Assembly (NCBI GenBank): GCA_963843685.1
Contig: CAWJLO010000005.1
Coordinates: 68,916 to 132,915 of the forward strand
DNA length: 64,000 nucleotides
Origin: DASQHL01 sp963843685
GTDB taxonomy: Bacteria; Chloroflexota; Dehalococcoidia; DSTF01; JACRBR01
Direction: 5' to 3'
Part shown: piece after piece, positions 59,875 through 64,000 of the stretch
Layout of the letters: each line of letters opens with the position of its first letter
Position numbering within the stretch: the stretch's first letter is position 1
Position numbers and translations under genes: made by a program
Notes under the pieces: generated by a model
Told to the model about the DNA's origin: nothing
Database searches by the model: none
What the model saw: only the letters and a program-made list of their open reading frames with translations

Positions 59875-60618
59875 TTGCCGCTTACTCCTTCCCAGATTGC
59901 TGCCGCAGCGGCCGTGCAGAATGCGGCTGCGCACGACCAGACAACCGCCGTCCGCGTCCTCGCGGGGCCGGGCACTGGCAAGTCACGGTGTATTGAAGAG
60001 CGGGTTGCGTTCCTGATAAGACAGGGTGTCTCGCCGAGCCGAATCGTGGCGATTTCGTTCACTCGCGCATCGGCGAACGACCTTCAGCGGCGCATCAGCG
60101 CGTACTTCACGGCGCAGAATCAATCTGCGGCGGCGGCGTTGGTGCGGGTCTCAACTATGCACTCACTCGCGCTGACGGCCCTTCGCAAGGCGAACCTGCT
60201 CATCATGTTCCCGACGCAGCCCACGGTCATGGACGACTGGGAACAGCGTGAAGTCTTTGATGCTGAGTTCGCTGAAACATTCAAGCTGACACCCACACGC
60301 GCGAGGGAGATTCGAGCGGCGTACGACGCGTACTGGCAGACGCTTCAGGGAAGCTGGCTAACACCCATCACGAACGCCGAACGGACGAACTTTCAGGCTT
60401 TCTACCGCGAACGCACCACAATGTACTCGTGCATCCTGCCGGGGGAAGTCGTGCGCAGATGCGTTGACGCCATCGGAGTCGGCCAACTCGCACCTGCCAC
60501 GCTCCTGACCATCGACCACCTCATTGTGGACGAGTTCCAAGACCTCAACGCATGCGACCAGCAGTTCGTGCAACACATAGCAGCAGGCGGTGCGCAACTT
60601 TGGGTGGCAGGTGACTGA
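59875..60618 (+). pseudogene. UvrD/Rep-like helicase, N-terminal fragment cut by IS3
   Basis: 247 residues remain: Q-motif LTPSQIAAAAA, Walker A VLAGPGTGKSRCIEERVAFLI, motif Ia (ISFTRASANDLQRRI), motif Ic and Walker B LIVDEFQDLNACDQQFV. The sequence stops at LWVAGD, where the family continues DDDQSIY, because the next bases (TGA) are the first bases of the IS. Motifs IV-VI are absent. TTG 59875 has GAGG upstream; an in-frame GTG is at 59824. Probably no longer functional. Confidence 0.8.
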
Positions 60619-60644
60619 CCTGCCCCCGATCTCTGTACCACTCG

Positions 60645-61504
60645 TTATGAGAGTGCGTCCGGCGACGACGGCTCGGGCGTAGGTCTCGTGACCGATGCCC
60701 GGAACTCCTCCGGTGTCTGGTTTCCCAGCGAGCTGTGTGGTCGCTCGCGATTGTACTCCACTCTCCAGGCCTCGATCTTCTCGCGCGCGTCGTAGAGGCT
60801 CGTGAACCAGTGCTCGTTGAGACACTCGTCGCGCAGCCGTCCGTTGAAGCTCTCGATGTAGCAATTCTGCACCGGCTTCCCAGGGTCGATGAAGCGCAGC
60901 CGCACGCCGCGGTCGTATGCCCACTGGTCTAGCGCCTTGCTCGTCAGTTCGGGCCCGTTGTCCATGACGATCTCCGCCGGCACCGCGTTGCGTTCGCTGA
61001 TCACGCGGTCCAACACGCGAGCCACGCGCGCACCACTCAACGAGGTGTCGACCTCGATCGCGAGCGACTCGCGCGTGAAGGTGTCGACCACCGTCAGCAT
61101 CCGGAGCTTGCGTCCCCACGCCAGCGCGTCGCTCACGAAATCGAGGCACCAAACGTGGTCGGGCTGCGCCGCCTGGAGCGCCGGCAGCCGGATGCCCGCG
61201 GCGATGCGCTTCCGCTTCCGTTTGCGGACCGAGAGCCCTTCCTCGCGGTAAATCCGTTCCACGCATTTGTGATTCACCGACACACCCTCCCTACGCAGCA
61301 GGACGTGCAGCCGACGGTAGCCGTAGCGCCGCTTCTCGCCCGCCAGCTCCTTGAGCCGCACGCGGACGGCCGTATCGTCGCCGCCATGCGTCTCGTAGCG
61401 CATCGTCGATCGTCCGACCTCGATCACCCGCAAGCGCGACGCTCCGAACACGGCCGGTGCTCTTGGACATGCCGCACCGCCGCTCGCTGCGCCGCGGGCT
61501 TCAC
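60645..61504 (-). pseudogene. IS3 OrfB transposase, one frameshift
   Basis: DDE integrase core: WCLDFVSDAL (Asp), IVMDNGPELTSKAL (Asp), YIESFNGRLRDECL (Glu). N-terminal HTH_21 region RRYGYRRLHVLLRREGVSVNHKCVERIYREEGL. GTG 61504 overlaps the orfA stop (GTGA), the expected coupling or programmed -1 shift. A one-base loss near 61429 separates SERRAC from RVIEVGRS; the span is 3n+2. Confidence 0.8.
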
Positions 61505-61767
61505 CAGTTTCGGGAGACGACGTCCTTCAGGGCGAGGATGTCGAGCGCCTGATCAGCGACAAGCCGTTTGAGTTTGCGATTCTCTTCCTCGAGGGCCTTC
61601 AGGCGCTGCGCGTCGGGGACGCCCATGCCACCGTACTTCGCCTTCCAGCGGTACAGCGTCTGCGCTCCGATGCCGTGCCGGCGGCACAGCTCCGACGTCG
61701 GCGTCCCTCCGTCATGCTCCTTGAGCACCCCGACGATCTGCTCTTCCGTGAACCTGCTCTTCCGCAT
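61501..61767 (-). CDS. IS3 OrfA (HTH_8 transposase subunit)
   Basis: 88 residues: MRKSRFTEEQIVGVLKEHDGG, HTH (TPTSELCRRHGIGAQTLYRWKAKYGGM) and leucine-rich coiled coil (LKALEEENRKLKRLVADQALDI). Typical of IS407-group elements. It provides DNA binding for the OrfAB transposase. Confidence 0.88.
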   Translation of the reverse strand: MRKSRFTEEQIVGVLKEHDGGTPTSELCRRHGIGAQTLYRWKAKYGGMGVPDAQRLKALEEENRKLKRLVADQALDILALKDVVSRNW

Positions 61768-61842
61768 CTGCTAGTCCTCCTTGGGCTCTCCATCCCCGGA
61801 CGACTCTCATTATCTGTCGATGAGTTTTCGGGGGGCAGGTCA

Positions 61843-62050
61843 GCAGCGTTAGCTCCGGGGTAGGTGGCCGTACGACCCGAACCCTGAAGACGTAGCTTCC
61901 ATCCTTCGGATTCCGCTTGCGACTGATTGTTGCGGTGTTGAGCCGCGCTAGAAACTTGTCTGCCTCGCGGTCGAACTCGTTGAGGTGATGCGCTGCCCAC
62001 GCCAGCCGGACTCTTGGTTCTTCTATCGAGTAGTTGACCTTGGCTGCCAA
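61843..62050 (-). pseudogene. Start of an unknown gene cut by the IS
   Basis: About 69 codons from TTG 62050 (AAKVNYSIEEPRVRLAWAAHHLNEFDREADKFLARLNTA, FRVRVVRPPTPELTLL), then IS sequence. The pattern LARL..., RVVRPPTPEL recalls an uncharacterised family in which a GDxxHNLRSALDH motif should follow; here that part is lost. It is 16 nt downstream of the TOPRIM gene and probably in the same operon. Confidence 0.5.
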
Positions 62051-62066
62051 ATCGTTAGGCCCCGTC

Positions 62067-63807
62067 TCACCGTCCTCGCTTTGGGCGAGAGCGATGCTGT
62101 GACTTGTGGGACTCAACCGTCTCGATCTCACCGCCTTCCACCAACACGCCTTCGTCGTTCACTGACATCCGCTCCACGGTGAATCGGAAATTGCTCGTCT
62201 GGCCCCGAAGTGCGTGTGAGAAACACGTCTCGATGGGCCGCCTGTGGTGCGCGCTCACCGACGCCGGACACCTATGCGTGTAGGCCCAGTCGGCGAGTAG
62301 ACTTCCCCAATCGGTTCCTTTCTTAGCCTGCAAGTGCGCGCCATTCAACAACCTTATGACCGCGTCACCCGCACCCAAGTTCCTCTCCGACATGCATTTT
62401 GTTACGTCCGAGGCTGAAATCGAAATCCGATTTCCAAGTCGAGCAGCGTAATTCCTACCAACCCCAGCTAATTCCCCTAGAGTGAAGTTTTCGGCTTCAA
62501 AGTCCGGCGTGAACACGCGGAAACCGGCTGGGAGTAAGCCCCGGTCGCGGAACGTCAGAAGCTGCCGAATGTGGTCGCCACGGTTGTCGCGGTCAACTGT
62601 GACGTACGCGAACGCTTCCTCGCGAAAGTGCCGCTGCATAAGACTCATTAGTCTACGTCCGTGAAGCCCACCCACGCCTTCGAGCTGCATCAACTCCACC
62701 CCGAGCCGGTCGAGGTTCAGCAGTCGTCGCTCGGCGAGGCGGCAGATGAACGCCTCTTCTGACGGCCCCTGACGAACCAAGTCGTGCGCGGCTGAGGGTC
62801 TAGGCCATAGTGTCGAACGATTCGTCGGAACACTGCCCGGTCGAAGTCTGTTGTGTTCTCCGAGCCGAAGAAACGTTTCTTGAAGGCCGGCGCGTCAACG
62901 CTGGTCCGCACTTCGTCCTCTTCGGGAAGCACCTCACCGTGGAACGCGTGGAGATACCTGCGTAGCACTTCGGCTTGGCAAAGAAAGTCCTGTGCCTTTA
63001 GAGCAAGGCCCGTCTGGTTCGCCGCTTGTTCGTTCCCGTGCCGCAGAAGCATACGCAACCGCTGCACCGGGTCTTCAAAGGCTGCCGCGAGACACAACCG
63101 CTCGTGCCACTCCTTCACGGTTGCAGTCGATAGCGAGAGTCGATTGAGCGCACCCGCCGCGTCTCGGCGAACAGTGTGAACCCAGTTCGTATAGTCGTTT
63201 AGGGATGTCTGATTCCAACCGGGAGCCGCACCTCTGTAGAGAGACTCAAATGGACTAAGGGTTCGGCGTAAAGCATCAAGCCGAGGATTTTCGTGAACGA
63301 GACGTGTTCGCGCGCTTCCATCGCGCGCAAACCGCCCATCAGTTGGTTTCCGTGTGTGAGCGCCATGCGCCCGTACCACGCGGAGTCGAGAAGCACGGCG
63401 TCTCGCGAGACATTGAACTCAAGTGCGTCGAACACTTGACTAAACCACCACAGTTGGAACGGATGCCAGAGTAGGCCGCCTACGGCAGTAGCCGGGAGTT
63501 TGTTCGGCGGACGCGCCTCGCTGGAATGTCTCCGCCCGAGGTCTGTGAACAATTGAACTGGGTATCGAACCCGCGTGGGCACAAAGCGTGATGGTTGACG
63601 CGCAAATCGAACGGCTGGCTCCAGAGCGCCAATAGGGCGAGCGAGTCCCGCTCGCCAAAGTGCTACCAGACTGCGTTCCGTCAGCGAGATGCCGCGCGCT
63701 TCCAACCAGCTGGTGAAGTCTCTGGTTGGTAGCACATCGGTCTGTCGAAAAGGCTCGTCGATTGCAGAGCCAATGACAAACCTAGCCAAGCGTCGGTCAA
63801 TCAGCAT
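62067..63807 (-). pseudogene. TOPRIM-like protein, unknown N-terminal half, two frameshifts
   Basis: Three pieces in different frames join into one ~580-residue protein after restoring a base near 63260 (YAEPL to SPFESLYRG) and one near 62780 (RTTW to LVRQGPSEEAF); 1,741 nt plus two bases is a 3n span. N-terminal ~400 residues: Trp- and Arg-rich helical region with no Walker A seen. C-terminus: TOPRIM-like LVRQGPSEEAFICRLAERR, VELMQLEGVGG, YVTVDRDNRGDHI (DxD), FEAENFTL. The first acidic residue is Gln (RQG, not VEG). Confidence 0.6.
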
Positions 63808-64000
63808 GGGTTCCGATAGGGACGCCGTCTGCCGTAAACGCCCCGAACAACACTCGCCGCCCCGCTTCCACCCGAGAGGTCAGGGTGGTGAGAATAAGAC
63901 GCGCGCCGCGCGTCCGTCGGCCAATTCCAAGTCGGCTCCGCTTCCATCTGATAACGCAAGTAAGGCGGGTAGGCTCAGGTCGCCTTCGCCCCAAAACTCG
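63797..64000 (-). CDS. C-terminal end of an unknown gene (partial)
   Basis: The last residues (SRVEAGRRVLFGAFTADGVPIGTHAD) overlap the start of the TOPRIM-like gene by 11 nt, indicating an operon. Upstream, a different frame is more coding-like (FWGEGDLSLPALLALSDGSGADLELADGRAAR), so another frameshift near 63895 is likely. No family recognised. Confidence 0.4.
   Translation of the reverse strand, partial: RVLGRRRPEPTRLTCVIRWKRSRLGIGRRTRGARLILTTLTSRVEAGRRVLFGAFTADGVPIGTHAD

Larger units (their letters stand above)
60616..61842. mobile_element. IS3-family insertion sequence (IS407-like)
   Basis: 1,227 bp. Ends TGACCTGCCCCC... and ...GGGGGCAGGTCA are inverted repeats, imperfect over ~50 bp (shared ATGAGAGT and CGTCCGG). 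It carries leftward orfA and orfB with the IS3 layout. The 3-4 bp on each side (GAC left, GCA right) do not match, so no target duplication is seen. Both flanking genes are truncated exactly at its ends. Confidence 0.85.
56710..64000. mobile_element. Integrated element at tRNA-Asp (left end; right end outside window)
   Basis: Begins at the tRNA-Asp 3' half, next to the recombinase. Gene content is accessory: recombinase, small basic protein, unknown protein, helicase fragment, IS3 element and a TOPRIM-like protein. Codon third positions are visibly less GC-rich than in the left 56 kb. A repeat of the tRNA 3' end (attR) was not found before 64000, so the element continues beyond. Confidence 0.7.

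Noticed and set aside
60600..60615. Three-base target-site duplication for the IS3 element
   Set aside because: Left flank GAC and right flank GCA do not match for either plausible end position.
59875..63807. Gabija-type system (UvrD helicase plus TOPRIM nuclease)
   Set aside because: The TOPRIM-like protein has no visible ATPase (Walker A) half, the two genes are convergent rather than in one operon, and the helicase is truncated.
1..64000. CRISPR array
   Set aside because: No regularly spaced repeat series was seen on reading through the window.

Overview
The window is a high-GC bacterial chromosome segment with strongly GC-biased third codon positions. It is most probably from a member of the Chloroflexota (Dehalococcoidia-like). 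This is an inference from gene content: an F420-type PPOX oxidoreductase, a CopC/CopD locus with a haem-c fusion, an ImuB-like/DUF6504-like/DnaE2 mutasome under a Gram-positive-type GAAC-N4-GTTC LexA box, a membrane H+-pyrophosphatase, paired MaoC/SDR genes, and many genes whose -10 box lies only about 6 nt before the start codon. No rRNA gene or CRISPR array was seen.

Layout. 0-9.7 kb: tail of an E2 acyltransferase, two VOC proteins, an HxlR regulator, a cyclic-nucleotide-binding protein, a copper locus (membrane protein, lipoprotein, two CopC-like proteins, a CopC-CopD-cytochrome c fusion), a GltD-like oxidoreductase, a very short Cys-containing peptide gene and a PAP2 protein. 9.7-14.7 kb: class III aminotransferase, Mur ligase, HTH protein, MFS transporter. 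14.8-21 kb: a TCA cluster (isocitrate dehydrogenase, malate dehydrogenase, both class I fumarase subunits) behind a hairpin-rich leader, with acetyltransferase and cupin genes between the fumarase subunits. 21-22.1 kb: no convincing gene. 22.1-29.6 kb: mixed housekeeping genes (cupredoxin, large membrane protein, ABC-F ATPase, J-domain-like protein, methyltransferase, PPOX protein). 29.6-37 kb: SOS mutasome (ImuB-like, DUF6504-like, DnaE2, Pol IV), an ASCH protein and an orphan DNA methyltransferase. 37-44.5 kb: HD-domain protein, primary-type sigma factor, long-chain acyl-CoA ligase, H+-pyrophosphatase. 44.7-48.8 kb: an operon of two FAS1-like/MaoC dehydratase pairs and two SDR dehydrogenases. 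49-56.4 kb: XerC/D-like recombinase, a Wzm/Wzt-type glycan export operon, a class A beta-lactamase-like protein, a cupin and an Lrp/AsnC regulator.

From 56.66 kb to the right edge lies an integrated element at a tRNA-Asp(GTC) gene. It carries a large serine recombinase whose reading frame runs into the tRNA, a small basic protein, an unknown protein, the N-terminal half of a UvrD-like helicase cut by an IS3-family element, the start of another gene cut on the other side of the IS, and a ~580-residue protein with a TOPRIM-like C-terminal half. Its codon use is less GC-biased than the rest.

A recurring oddity is single-base indels that break otherwise intact genes: six in the first 56 kb and at least seven in the 7.3-kb element. 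Frame-corrected lengths agree with full-length proteins, so they are either consensus errors or very recent decay. I mark them wherever they occur.
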